From assembly GCA_002448495.1 (NCBI GenBank), contig DJYL01000177.1, forward strand, positions 1-16,978: a DNA stretch of 16,978 bases, given 5' to 3'. Below are positions 8,053 through 14,811 of this stretch, piece after piece. The position numbers and the translations under genes are program-made. A model generated the notes under the pieces. That model was given only the letters and a program-made list of their open reading frames with translations, made no database searches and had not been told where the DNA came from. How positions within the stretch are numbered: position 1 is the first letter of the stretch; every line of letters begins with the position of its first letter. This DNA is from Pseudoselenomonas ruminantium (lineage in GTDB: Bacteria > Bacillota > Negativicutes > Selenomonadales > Selenomonadaceae).

Positions 8053-9141
8053 ATGGCGGAACCGGGCAGGGAGGAAGAAAAGACAAAAAGGCAGCGGCGC
8101 CGGAATATTATTGCAGGGGCAGCAGCTGCTTTAGTGTTTATTTTTTCAGGTGCCTGGCTGGCAAGAGAATTCATTATCCCTAAGGCTCCATTGCCTGTCG
8201 GGCAGGAAATGGCTGACACCGGCCTGATTGACTGGCAGCAGGTATTGCAGGCTCATCCCGATTACGATAAGCTGACTGCCCTGCAGGCCGAATGTGACCT
8301 GCTGGAATTGGAAACGAATGATGTAGATGACCTTCTGACCGTGAAACCGCCCCAGCTTATGGAAGAAACCTTTAAGGAATCGGTCTGGCAAAAAAATGCC
8401 GCTGATGTTATTGGCGGCCGGGCGGAACTGGAACGCAAAATGAAAAAGCTTCGGGATGAATATAAAAAAAATACCGAAGAGGACTATAAAGCCCGGCGGC
8501 AGGCTATTGATGAGGAATATTTAAACGCGATTTTAAATCTCAACATAAAGCTGGATAATCAGGAATCCATGCATAACGCGATGGATTCCAAGGCCAGTAT
8601 TGCCGAAGAGCGGGAGGCATGGATTCAGGAGCGCAGCCGCCTGCAGGCTGAGCGGGGAAAACGTCAGTATGAGCTTTGGCAGGCGTACAAAGCGGAAATT
8701 GAAGCGTATGTACAAAAAGAACTGGGCCCGGAACTGGCAGCATGGAAGGCTCGTCTGCCACAGCTGAAAGAACAGGAGATGGCTGCGGCATTAAAGACGA
8801 AAACCGATGCCGATAAGCGCAATGCTGAAGCACTGGAGAAACAGCAGGAAATGGCGTTGCAGGTTCAGGAGCGTTTAGCCAAACGGCAGCTGCTGGTGGA
8901 GAAAAAAGCAGATTTGGCGGCTTTGCAGGCACATATATTCAATGATGTGGCAGGAAAAGCGGCCAAGATTGCGATTATGCACCATTTTACATTGATATTG
9001 GTACATCATCCCCAGACACTGGCTTCGTTTATGCCGGAGGCTGTCAAGGCAGAGACGCTTTTGTCTAAGAATAGTATTGCTATTGGGGTAACGACGCAGG
9101 ATGTTACCGGAGAAATTGTGCAGGAAATGAAAAATCTGTAA
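8053..9141 (+). CDS. Membrane-anchored OmpH-like protein with long coiled coil
   Basis: The frame opens at an ATG at 8002, but that lies inside the terminator hairpin. ATG 8053 (MAEPGREEE), preceded by the G-rich GGGGGAAG at 8043-8050, is the likely start and gives 362 residues. A basic cytoplasmic tip (TKRQRRR) precedes one membrane helix at about 19-37 with no cleavage site evident. The segment TGLIDWQQVLQAHPDYDKL (about 56-74) matches the start motif of the ompH product. The end, with IAIGVTTQDVTGEIVQEM, resembles its GGVDITQDVLKQV end. Between them lies a charged helical coiled coil of about 200 residues (about 100-300). The whole looks like an OmpH fold with an expanded hairpin arm, tethered to the inner membrane. 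The function is inferred: a periplasmic chaperone or a spacer for OM protein transit. It is more than twice the usual family length. Confidence 0.85.
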   Translation: MAEPGREEEKTKRQRRRNIIAGAAAALVFIFSGAWLAREFIIPKAPLPVGQEMADTGLIDWQQVLQAHPDYDKLTALQAECDLLELETNDVDDLLTVKPPQLMEETFKESVWQKNAADVIGGRAELERKMKKLRDEYKKNTEEDYKARRQAIDEEYLNAILNLNIKLDNQESMHNAMDSKASIAEEREAWIQERSRLQAERGKRQYELWQAYKAEIEAYVQKELGPELAAWKARLPQLKEQEMAAALKTKTDADKRNAEALEKQQEMALQVQERLAKRQLLVEKKADLAALQAHIFNDVAGKAAKIAIMHHFTLILVHHPQTLASFMPEAVKAETLLSKNSIAIGVTTQDVTGEIVQEMKNL

Positions 9142-9175
9142 GTAACCTATGAATAAAGAAAGAAGCGAAGTTAGG

Positions 9176-9625
9176 ATGAAATTACGTAAGAAAACAGCAG
9201 CCGCTATGATTATGGCACTTCTTTGTGCAACTTTAGCCGGTGGCTGCGGTCAGACAAAAATTGGCTATATAGACGGTGAGCGGGTTTCCAAGGAAGCTCC
9301 CCAGATTAACAGCCTTATTGAAGAAGGCAATAAGAAGATTGAAGAAGCGCAGACGCAGGCCGGTGAAGAACTGCAGAAAAAGCTGCAGGAAAATCCCAAT
9401 ATGAGTCAGGAAGACTTGCAGAAGGCACAGCTGGACAGCCAGCGCAAGATACAGGGACTCAATCAGTCTTATGCCCTGCAGCTCCGTCAGAAGATGGATG
9501 TGGCATTGGCTGCCGTTACCAAGGAAAAGAAGCTTGATGCTGTGGTAAATAACAGCACTGACCAGCCTACAGCTGTTACTGGTGCTGTGGATGTGACAGA
9601 TGATGTCATTGCCAAGTTGCAGTAA
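9176..9625 (+). CDS. OmpH-like predicted lipoprotein
   Basis: An in-frame ATG at 9149 exists, but ATG 9176 gives a textbook lipoprotein signal (MKLRKK, a hydrophobic core, then LAGGC with Cys at position 24) and a 149-residue product. Neither start has a strong Shine-Dalgarno, so the choice rests on the signal peptide. After the Cys, KIGYIDGERVSKEAPQINSL matches the OmpH start motif (VGVVDYSQIM...). A Gln/Glu/Lys-rich coiled coil follows, and the end VTGAVDVTDDVIAKLQ matches the GGVDITQDVLKQ end of the first OmpH. It is therefore a third OmpH paralogue, held by lipid in a membrane. There is no Asp after the Cys, so an inner-membrane retention signal of the E. coli type is absent; which membrane it sits in here is unknown. 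It ends 15 bases before lpxD. Confidence 0.87.
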   Translation: MKLRKKTAAAMIMALLCATLAGGCGQTKIGYIDGERVSKEAPQINSLIEEGNKKIEEAQTQAGEELQKKLQENPNMSQEDLQKAQLDSQRKIQGLNQSYALQLRQKMDVALAAVTKEKKLDAVVNNSTDQPTAVTGAVDVTDDVIAKLQ

Positions 9626-9640
9626 GATGGGAGCCGTGGA

Positions 9641-10657
9641 ATGAAAAAAACATTGCAAGAGATTGCCCGGATTGTAGATGGGCGTATAGCAGGCGATCCG
9701 GCTATTGAAATCGAGGGACTGGATAATATCGCGGGAGCCGGAGCAACTGACCTGACCTTTGCTGTGGAGCCGCATATTGAAGAAGCGAAAAACTGCAAGG
9801 CGGCAGCCGTGATGCTGCCGGAAGGTGTGGAAGATTTTCCGAAGACTGCCCTGTATGTGGAAGACCCCAGAGCGGCATTTGCCAAACTGCTCGATATTTT
9901 TACGCCGAAACTGGAACGTCCGGTGGAAATCAGCGATAAGGCGCATATTGGCAAGGACGTAAAAATGGGACAGAATGTTACCATTATGCCCTTTGCCGTG
10001 GTGGATGATCATGCCGTAATCGGCGATAACGTGGTGCTTTATCCGCATACTTATATCGGTCAGTATGCGGAAATCGGCGAAGATACGGTAATCTATTCCA
10101 GTGCTACCGTCCGGGAATACTGCCGGGTAGGCAGGCGCTGTGTAATTCACAGTTCTGCGGTTATCGGTTCGGATGGTTTTGGCTTTACGACAAAGGATGG
10201 CGTTCATACCAAGGTACCGCAGGTTGGCATTGCCGTGGTGGAAGATGATGTGGAAATTGGTGCCCATGATGGTATTGACCGGGCTGCCATGGGAGCAACG
10301 GTCATTGGCAAAGGCACGAAAATTGATAACCTTGTGCATATCGGCCATAACTGCAAAATTGGAGCTAATTGCCTGATTGTGGCGCAGACGGGAATTTCCG
10401 GCTCAACTACGGTGGGGCATAATGTAACTTTTGGTGGACAGACCGGTACCGTAGGGCATATCAATATCGGCGCGAACTCCGTATATGCGGGACGTGCCGG
10501 CATCATTGGCGACATGCCCGAAGGCGTTTTCTGTGCGGGCTTTCCTGTACAGCCGCATGCGGAATGGCTGCGTATGCAGGCCTTGATGAAACGTCTGCCG
10601 GAAATGAATAAGAAGATCAAGCAGTTGGAAAAGAAATTAGCAAAGTACGAGGGCTAA
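9641..10657 (+). CDS. lpxD: LpxD, UDP-3-O-acylglucosamine N-acyltransferase
   Basis: LpxD adds the N-linked 3-hydroxyacyl chain from acyl-ACP to UDP-3-O-acyl-glucosamine, the third lipid A step, in the cytoplasm. The 338-residue length is typical. An N-terminal uridine-binding domain (about 1-95) includes [17 protein letters not shown] left-handed beta-helix of hexapeptide repeats follows (about 100-295), then a C-terminal helix (about 305-338, rich in Lys and Glu). The catalytic histidine is expected at His236 in HIGHN, by alignment with E. coli His239 in IAHN. One departure: the usual stretch around GACTTIDRGAL reads [11 protein letters not shown] here (about 207-217), near the active-site side of the helix. 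LpxD is the first lipid A gene after the OmpH trio, an order common to Gram-negative skp-lpxD pairs. Confidence 0.96.
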   Translation: MKKTLQEIARIVDGRIAGDPAIEIEGLDNIAGAGATDLTFAVEPHIEEAKNCKAAAVMLPEGVEDFPKTALYVEDPRAAFAKLLDIFTPKLERPVEISDKAHIGKDVKMGQNVTIMPFAVVDDHAVIGDNVVLYPHTYIGQYAEIGEDTVIYSSATVREYCRVGRRCVIHSSAVIGSDGFGFTTKDGVHTKVPQVGIAVVEDDVEIGAHDGIDRAAMGATVIGKGTKIDNLVHIGHNCKIGANCLIVAQTGISGSTTVGHNVTFGGQTGTVGHINIGANSVYAGRAGIIGDMPEGVFCAGFPVQPHAEWLRMQALMKRLPEMNKKIKQLEKKLAKYEG

Positions 10658-10661
10658 GAAG

Positions 10662-11555
10662 TTGTTGTACTATGTTTTGCGCGCGATAAGCGCGTTGGTT
10701 TGTGTCCTGCCCCGCAGTGTCTGCGAATTTCTGGGACGCGTTTTGGGCAATTTTGCCTGGCTGGTGGTTCCGGGCAAGCGCAAAAAGCTGGCCATGGGGC
10801 AGATAAAAATGTGCCTGGGGGTAGATGAGGTGGAAGCCTCCCGCATCGCCAAAGAGAGTACAGTGCGCTTCGGCCCAATGCTCTTTGAGGTGCTGCGTTT
10901 CCCGGTAATTCGGAAAAATCCTTCTCAGTATGTTCGTATTGAAGGGCTGGAAAAACTTCAGCAGGGGATGGCTGATGGCAAAGGCGCCATTATTGCGGCA
11001 GCGCACAGCGGCAATTGGGAGCTTATGGGCGGTGCCTTTGCTATGGCGGGCATTCCTCTGGTCGGTGTAGCCATGAAGCAGAAGGATTCGGCGGCAGATA
11101 AGTTCATCAATGAATATCGAACCTTGATTGGTATGCATATTACCTATAAAACCGGTGTTCGGGAAATGTTTGCCATGCTGAAAAAGGGATGGGCTATCGG
11201 TCTGATTATGGATCAGGATACCAACCGTCGTGATGGCATAATATTGAACTTTTTTGGTTATCCCACGAACTGTACGCCGGGGGCTGCGTCAATGGCCCGT
11301 TTTCAGAATGTCCCTGTTTTTACTTCCTTTATGCACCGGGATGCCGGCGGCTTTCATACGTTGGTGGTAGATGGTCCTTTTTATGTGGAAAAGACAGAGG
11401 ACAAACGGGAAGATATTAAACGAACAACGCAAAAGATTAATGATGCCATAGAAAATCATATAAGGAAGTATCCGGAAGAATGGTTTTGGCTGCATGACCG
11501 CTGGAAGTCCGTACGAGAGGACTTTCCAGAGTCGGATTTTGGTCGTATTGAATGA
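10662..11555 (+). CDS. lpxL: LpxL/HtrB-type lipid A late acyltransferase
   Basis: This 297-residue protein of the lysophospholipid acyltransferase superfamily adds a secondary acyl chain to lipid A at the cytoplasmic face of the inner membrane. The HX4E catalytic motif is visible as HSGNWE (His115, Glu120). The family blocks LIMDQDTNRRDG and FFGYPTNCTPGAA follow. A hydrophobic N-terminal segment (about 5-36) provides the membrane anchor. The start is TTG 10662 (a second TTG is the next codon), preceded by GAGGG at 10649-10653 inside the end of lpxD. Its stop overlaps an ATG that could be read as a longer lpxC start. LpxL acts late in the pathway yet here sits between lpxD and lpxC. I cannot tell LpxL from LpxM or LpxP by sequence alone, so the symbol is at family level. 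Confidence 0.88.
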   Translation: MLYYVLRAISALVCVLPRSVCEFLGRVLGNFAWLVVPGKRKKLAMGQIKMCLGVDEVEASRIAKESTVRFGPMLFEVLRFPVIRKNPSQYVRIEGLEKLQQGMADGKGAIIAAAHSGNWELMGGAFAMAGIPLVGVAMKQKDSAADKFINEYRTLIGMHITYKTGVREMFAMLKKGWAIGLIMDQDTNRRDGIILNFFGYPTNCTPGAASMARFQNVPVFTSFMHRDAGGFHTLVVDGPFYVEKTEDKREDIKRTTQKINDAIENHIRKYPEEWFWLHDRWKSVREDFPESDFGRIE

Positions 11556-11563
11556 GTGTTTCG

Positions 11564-11568
11564 GGAGG
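11564..11568 (+). promoter_or_regulatory. Shine-Dalgarno supporting a TTG start for lpxC
   Basis: GGAGG lies 7 bases before TTG 11576. The ATG at 11552, the other candidate start, has no comparable site. Confidence 0.7.
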
Positions 11569-11575
11569 AATAGAT

Positions 11576-12403
11576 TTGCAACAGACAACACTGGCGGCGG
11601 AGGCCATGTATAACGGCATTGGCCTGCATTCCGGCCGTGATGTGCATATGGTCATGAAACCTGCTCCGGCTGATACCGGTCTGGTGTTCATCCGGACAGA
11701 TATGGAGGGAAATCCGCAGATTCACGCTACGGCGGCAAACGTTACGTCCACCATGAGGGCTACCACTGTGGAGGAAAACGGCTGCAGGGTCTTCACCATT
11801 GAGCATCTGATGAGTGCCTTTCATGCACTGCGCATAGATAACTGTTATATTGAAATTGATGCGGAGGAACCTCCGGTAGCGGATGGTTCGTCACTGGCTT
11901 TTTTTCAGGCAATGCAGGCAGCTGGTGTAGCAGAACTTCAGACTGAACGCAGGGAAATCGTTGTTGACAAGGTTTACCGCATTGATGACGAGGAACATAA
12001 TCGTTTTGTGATGGTTCTGCCTTATGATGGATTCCGGGTAAGTTTTACCTCGTTGAATCCGCATAAACTCATTGGCGTACAGTATGAAAACTTCGAGGTA
12101 ACGCCGGAGACTTATGAACGGGAAATCGCGCCTGCCCGGACCATCGCCTATGAAAAGGAAATTGAGGCCCTGCGCAGTATGGGACTGGGGTTGGGCGGTA
12201 CATTGGAAAGTGTTATTGTCTACAACGATGAAGGCTGGCTCAATCCCCTGCATTTTGAAGATGAGCTGGTGCGGCATAAGATTTTGGATGTGATTGGCGA
12301 CTTGCGTTTGGCAGGTCCTGTCCGCGGTCATGTGATAGCTGTTGCCTCTGGTCATGCGCTGAATACCAGTCTGGCCAAAAAGTTACAGGCAAGTTTAGGT
12401 TGA
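11576..12403 (+). CDS. lpxC: LpxC, UDP-3-O-acyl-N-acetylglucosamine deacetylase
   Basis: LpxC is the zinc-dependent committed step of lipid A synthesis, in the cytoplasm. Starting at TTG 11576 it has 275 residues and begins MQQTTLAAEAMYNGIGLHSG, which matches the family start (xQxTL...GxGLHSG). The ATG at 11552 would add eight residues without a ribosome site. Zinc ligands and catalytic residues are visible: EHL (Glu76, His77) in FTIEHLMSAFHAL, then HKILDVIGDL (His234, Asp238), and SGHALN (His260). All are present, so it should be active. The gene starts 20 bases after lpxL. In E. coli LpxC is controlled by proteolysis through its C-terminal tail; here the protein ends soon after SGHALN (KKLQASLG) and lacks a long tail, so a different control is likely (inference). 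Confidence 0.96.
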   Translation: MQQTTLAAEAMYNGIGLHSGRDVHMVMKPAPADTGLVFIRTDMEGNPQIHATAANVTSTMRATTVEENGCRVFTIEHLMSAFHALRIDNCYIEIDAEEPPVADGSSLAFFQAMQAAGVAELQTERREIVVDKVYRIDDEEHNRFVMVLPYDGFRVSFTSLNPHKLIGVQYENFEVTPETYEREIAPARTIAYEKEIEALRSMGLGLGGTLESVIVYNDEGWLNPLHFEDELVRHKILDVIGDLRLAGPVRGHVIAVASGHALNTSLAKKLQASLG

Positions 12404-12433
12404 TAGAGAGTTTTACAGGAAGAGGGAATAAAA

Positions 12434-12874
12434 ATGGTTTTGGAAATTACGGATATCATGAAAATTTTACCCCATCGTCCGCCTATGCTTTTGGTGGATC
12501 GCATTACAGAAATTGACCCGTTCAAATCGGCTACGGGGATTAAGAACGTGACCATGAATGAGCCGTTCTTTGTGGGGCATTTCCCGGATCATCCCATTAT
12601 GCCTGGTGTGCTGATTCTGGAGGCTATGGCTCAGGTCGGCGGCGTGGCTATGCTGTATCCGGAGGAAAACCGGGGCAAGATTGCCATGTTTGGCGGCATG
12701 GAAAACATTAAGTTCAAGCGCCCGGTGGTTCCCGGTGACCAGCTTGTAACGAAGGCACATATCGTGAAAGTGCGGGGAGAATTTGGTTTGCTGCACTGTG
12801 ACGGCTATGTGGGGGACCAGCTGGCAGCATCGGCTGATTTTAAGTTTGCTATGAGAAAAGAAGAAAATATGTGA
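12434..12874 (+). CDS. fabZ: FabZ, 3-hydroxyacyl-ACP dehydratase
   Basis: This 146-residue hot-dog-fold enzyme dehydrates (3R)-3-hydroxyacyl-ACP in fatty acid synthesis. The active-site motif FFVGHFPDHPIMPGVLILEA gives His49 and Glu63. An early conserved segment ILPHRPPMLLVDRI is also present. A purine-rich ribosome site (AGGAAGAGGG) lies upstream of the ATG. The gene lies between lpxC and lpxA. This is meaningful because FabZ and LpxA/LpxD compete for the same 3-hydroxyacyl-ACP, so co-expression may balance phospholipid against lipid A. All family motifs are intact and there is nothing odd in length. Confidence 0.97.
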   Translation: MVLEITDIMKILPHRPPMLLVDRITEIDPFKSATGIKNVTMNEPFFVGHFPDHPIMPGVLILEAMAQVGGVAMLYPEENRGKIAMFGGMENIKFKRPVVPGDQLVTKAHIVKVRGEFGLLHCDGYVGDQLAASADFKFAMRKEENM

Positions 12875-13004
12875 TTTTAAGCTAAAAATAAAAGATAATC
12901 TTTGTTCAACTCGTATAACGCTTGAATTTGCTATCAGATGATGTGAGAGAATCAGAGGTTGTTTTGGGAGTATATAAAAAAGATGGAGCAAAGATAGGAA
13001 TAGG

Positions 13005-13029
13005 CTGCTTGGCGGACATAGCCAAGTGG
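13005..13029 (+). other. Stem-loop in the lpxA leader
   Basis: The 176 bases between fabZ and lpxA (12875-13050) hold no gene and no convincing promoter. A hairpin is present: bases 13005-13013 pair with 13021-13029 (core CTTGGC/GCCAAG, three more pairs including two G-U) around a 7-base loop. It ends about 8 bases before the lpxA ribosome site (AAGGAG, 13037-13042) and has no T-tract, so it is not a terminator. It could be an mRNA processing or control element, or chance. Confidence 0.4.
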
Positions 13030-13050
13030 TGTTATAAGGAGTTGTAGCAG

Positions 13051-13869
13051 ATGAGTGCGGAAAATATTAGTGCAGAGGCACAGATACATCCCACAGCGAT
13101 TATTGAAGATGGTGCAAAAATTGCAGCAGGTGTAAAGATTGGCCCTTATAGTGTCATCGGCAGCAATGTAGAAATTGGTGAAGATACTATAGTAGGTCCT
13201 CATGTAGTGATTACCGGCTGGACGAAAATTGGCCGGGAATGCCATATCTATCAGGGGGCTTCCATTGGGGAAGAACCGCAGGACCTGAAGTTCAAAGGGG
13301 AAAAGAGTTATACCAGCATTGGAGACAGGACGGTCATCCGGGAGGGGACGACCATTCACCGGGCTACCGGCGAAGGTGAAGAAACCCGCATTGGCAATGA
13401 CTGCCTGCTGATGGCGCTTACCCATGTGGCACATAACTGTGTGATTGGCAACCGGGTTATCATGTCTAACGTGGCCAGTCTTGCCGGACATGCAGTGGTG
13501 GAGGATCGTGCCGTTATCGGCGGCATGACCGGTGTGCATCAGTTTGTGAAGATTGGCCGCAATGCCATGATTGGCGGCATGAGCCGTTTGGTGCAGGATG
13601 TGGTTCCGTTTACGATTGTGGCCGGTCAGCCGGCCAAAGTGGCAGGACTCAATGCTGTGGGGATGTCCAGAGCAGGTATTGAACCGGCAGCCCGCCGCAG
13701 CATCAAGCAGGCCTATAAGATTCTGTATCGTTCGGGGCTGACCTTGCAGCAGGCGGTCAGCGTTATCGAGCAGGAAGTGCCTTCCTGTGAGGAAGTTGAC
13801 CATATGCTGCGCTTCCTGCGCAATGCCGACAGAGGCATTTGCCGTGAGCGCCGGGATGACCGGGACTAA
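13051..13869 (+). CDS. lpxA: LpxA, UDP-N-acetylglucosamine O-acyltransferase
   Basis: LpxA adds the first 3-hydroxyacyl chain to UDP-GlcNAc, opening lipid A synthesis in the cytoplasm. It has 272 residues against about 262 in E. coli. Hexapeptide beta-helix repeats run from about 10 to 190, followed by a helical C-terminus. The catalytic histidine is expected at His128 in THVAHNC, by alignment with E. coli His125. The acyl-chain ruler position (E. coli Gly173) aligns with Gly176 in [10 protein letters not shown], which suggests a long chain (about C14) rather than C10. The C-terminus ends in an Arg/Asp-rich tail (CRERRDDRD) that looks unconserved. Start: ATG with AAGGAG upstream at 13037-13042. 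The next gene begins 29 bases after its stop. Confidence 0.96.
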   Translation: MSAENISAEAQIHPTAIIEDGAKIAAGVKIGPYSVIGSNVEIGEDTIVGPHVVITGWTKIGRECHIYQGASIGEEPQDLKFKGEKSYTSIGDRTVIREGTTIHRATGEGEETRIGNDCLLMALTHVAHNCVIGNRVIMSNVASLAGHAVVEDRAVIGGMTGVHQFVKIGRNAMIGGMSRLVQDVVPFTIVAGQPAKVAGLNAVGMSRAGIEPAARRSIKQAYKILYRSGLTLQQAVSVIEQEVPSCEEVDHMLRFLRNADRGICRERRDDRD

Positions 13870-13887
13870 CCGATATATTTTTGCTAC

Positions 13888-13892
13888 GGAGG
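13888..13892 (+). promoter_or_regulatory. Shine-Dalgarno fixing the lpxI start at 13899
   Basis: GGAGG ends 6 bases before ATG 13899. Nearby in-frame starts at 13881 and 13893 are upstream of it or too close, so 13899 is preferred. Confidence 0.7.
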
Positions 13893-13898
13893 ATGTAC

Positions 13899-14702
13899 AT
13901 GGAGCGCATAGGACTTTTGGCAGGGATAGGAACCCTGCCGGTGGAGATTGCCCGGGCGGCCAAGGAGCTGGGCTATGAGGTCTACGCTGTAGCACTCCTG
14001 CCGGACACGGATTCCCGCCTGAAAGAATATGCTGATGATTATCAGGAAATCAATGTCCTGAAGGTTGGGAAGATATTAAAACACCTGAAAAAAAGTGATA
14101 TTCACAAGGTGACGATGATTGGCAAAGTAACCAAAGAAGTTCTTTTTGCCAAAAAGACCCTGCCGGATTTGAAAGCCATGCAGATTCTCATGCGGGTGCC
14201 GGACAGGAAAGACGATACCATTATGCTGGCCATCATCGATGAACTGAAAAAAATCGATGTAGAGGTATTCGACCAGACCGAACTTATCCGCAAGCTGATG
14301 CCGGGGAAAGGTGTACTGACCAGACGTCAGCCCACGGCAGAGGAATTAAAGGATATGGAGTTTGGCTTTCAGATGGCCAAAGAAATTGGCCGTATGGATG
14401 TGGGGCAGACCGTGGTGGTCAAGGACATGGCGGTGATGGCGCTGGAGGCTATTGAAGGCACAGATGCCTGCATTCTGCGGGGCGGAAAACTCGCTGGCAG
14501 CGGTGCTGTGGTAGCCAAGGTGGCCAAGCCTGCGCAGGACAGCCGCTTTGATGTGCCGACTGTGGGGTTAAGGACCTTGCAAATGATGGTAGAGGTAAAG
14601 GCAAAAGCTTTGGTTATTGAAGCCGATGCGACGCTTTTGGCAGAACGTGCAGATGTTATCGCTTTGGCAGAGGCGAACGATATTACCATTGCAGCAATGT
14701 GA
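13899..14702 (+). CDS. lpxI: LpxI, UDP-2,3-diacylglucosamine pyrophosphatase
   Basis: LpxI (DUF1009 family) cleaves UDP-2,3-diacylglucosamine to lipid X and UMP, the fourth lipid A step, in place of LpxH or LpxG. The frame extends upstream to a TTG at 13881, but ATG 13899 sits 6 bases after GGAGG (13888-13892) and gives the family start MERIGLLAGIGTLPVEIA; the product has 267 residues. The N-terminal half is Rossmann-like and contains KVTMIGKVTKEVLF. The C-terminal catalytic half includes ILRGGKLAGSGAVVAKVAKP followed by QDSRFDVPTVGLRT, the conserved LpxI block. The gene sits between lpxA and lpxB, exactly where the missing hydrolase is expected. It is followed by a hairpin that may end the transcript. 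Confidence 0.94.
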   Translation: MERIGLLAGIGTLPVEIARAAKELGYEVYAVALLPDTDSRLKEYADDYQEINVLKVGKILKHLKKSDIHKVTMIGKVTKEVLFAKKTLPDLKAMQILMRVPDRKDDTIMLAIIDELKKIDVEVFDQTELIRKLMPGKGVLTRRQPTAEELKDMEFGFQMAKEIGRMDVGQTVVVKDMAVMALEAIEGTDACILRGGKLAGSGAVVAKVAKPAQDSRFDVPTVGLRTLQMMVEVKAKALVIEADATLLAERADVIALAEANDITIAAM

Positions 14703-14707
14703 TAATT

Positions 14708-14742
14708 AAAGACGCTGGGGAGAAAAAATTCCCGGCGTCTTT
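14708..14742 (+). terminator. Likely intrinsic terminator after lpxI
   Basis: Twelve bases (14708-14719) pair with 14731-14742, AAAGACGCTGGG with CCCGGCGTCTTT, with one G-U pair and an 11-base A-rich loop. The T-rich stretch after it is short and broken by CGC, so termination may be partial. It starts 6 bases after the lpxI stop. Confidence 0.65.
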
Positions 14743-14745
14743 CGC

Positions 14746-14774
14746 TTTATATAAGCGGCATTTAATGATATAAT
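14746..14774 (+). promoter_or_regulatory. Candidate promoter for lpxB
   Basis: TTTATA (14746-14751) and TATAAT (14769-14774) are 17 bases apart. A second overlapping TATAAT lies at 14774-14779. The site lies between the lpxI hairpin and lpxB, about 40 bases before the start codon. The AT-rich context could produce such a match by chance, but its place after a terminator supports it. Confidence 0.6.
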
Positions 14775-14811
14775 ATAATTTGGTTTAGTATGGTAAGAAG
14801 GAGGGGCGCCC

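Noticed and set aside
9233..10348. 371-codon open frame on the minus strand opposite the OmpH-like lipoprotein gene and lpxD
   Set aside because: It is a shadow frame produced by the repeat-rich beta-helix codons of lpxD; no ribosome site or recognisable domain.
12875..13004. Possible promoter for lpxA in the fabZ-lpxA gap
   Set aside because: Several TTG and TATA-like words are present (for example TATAAC at 12914), but none forms a -35/-10 pair with proper spacing.
12952..13995. 347-codon open frame on the minus strand opposite lpxA
   Set aside because: It is a shadow of lpxA and the start of lpxI; the translated product is His/Cys/Thr-rich without domain features.
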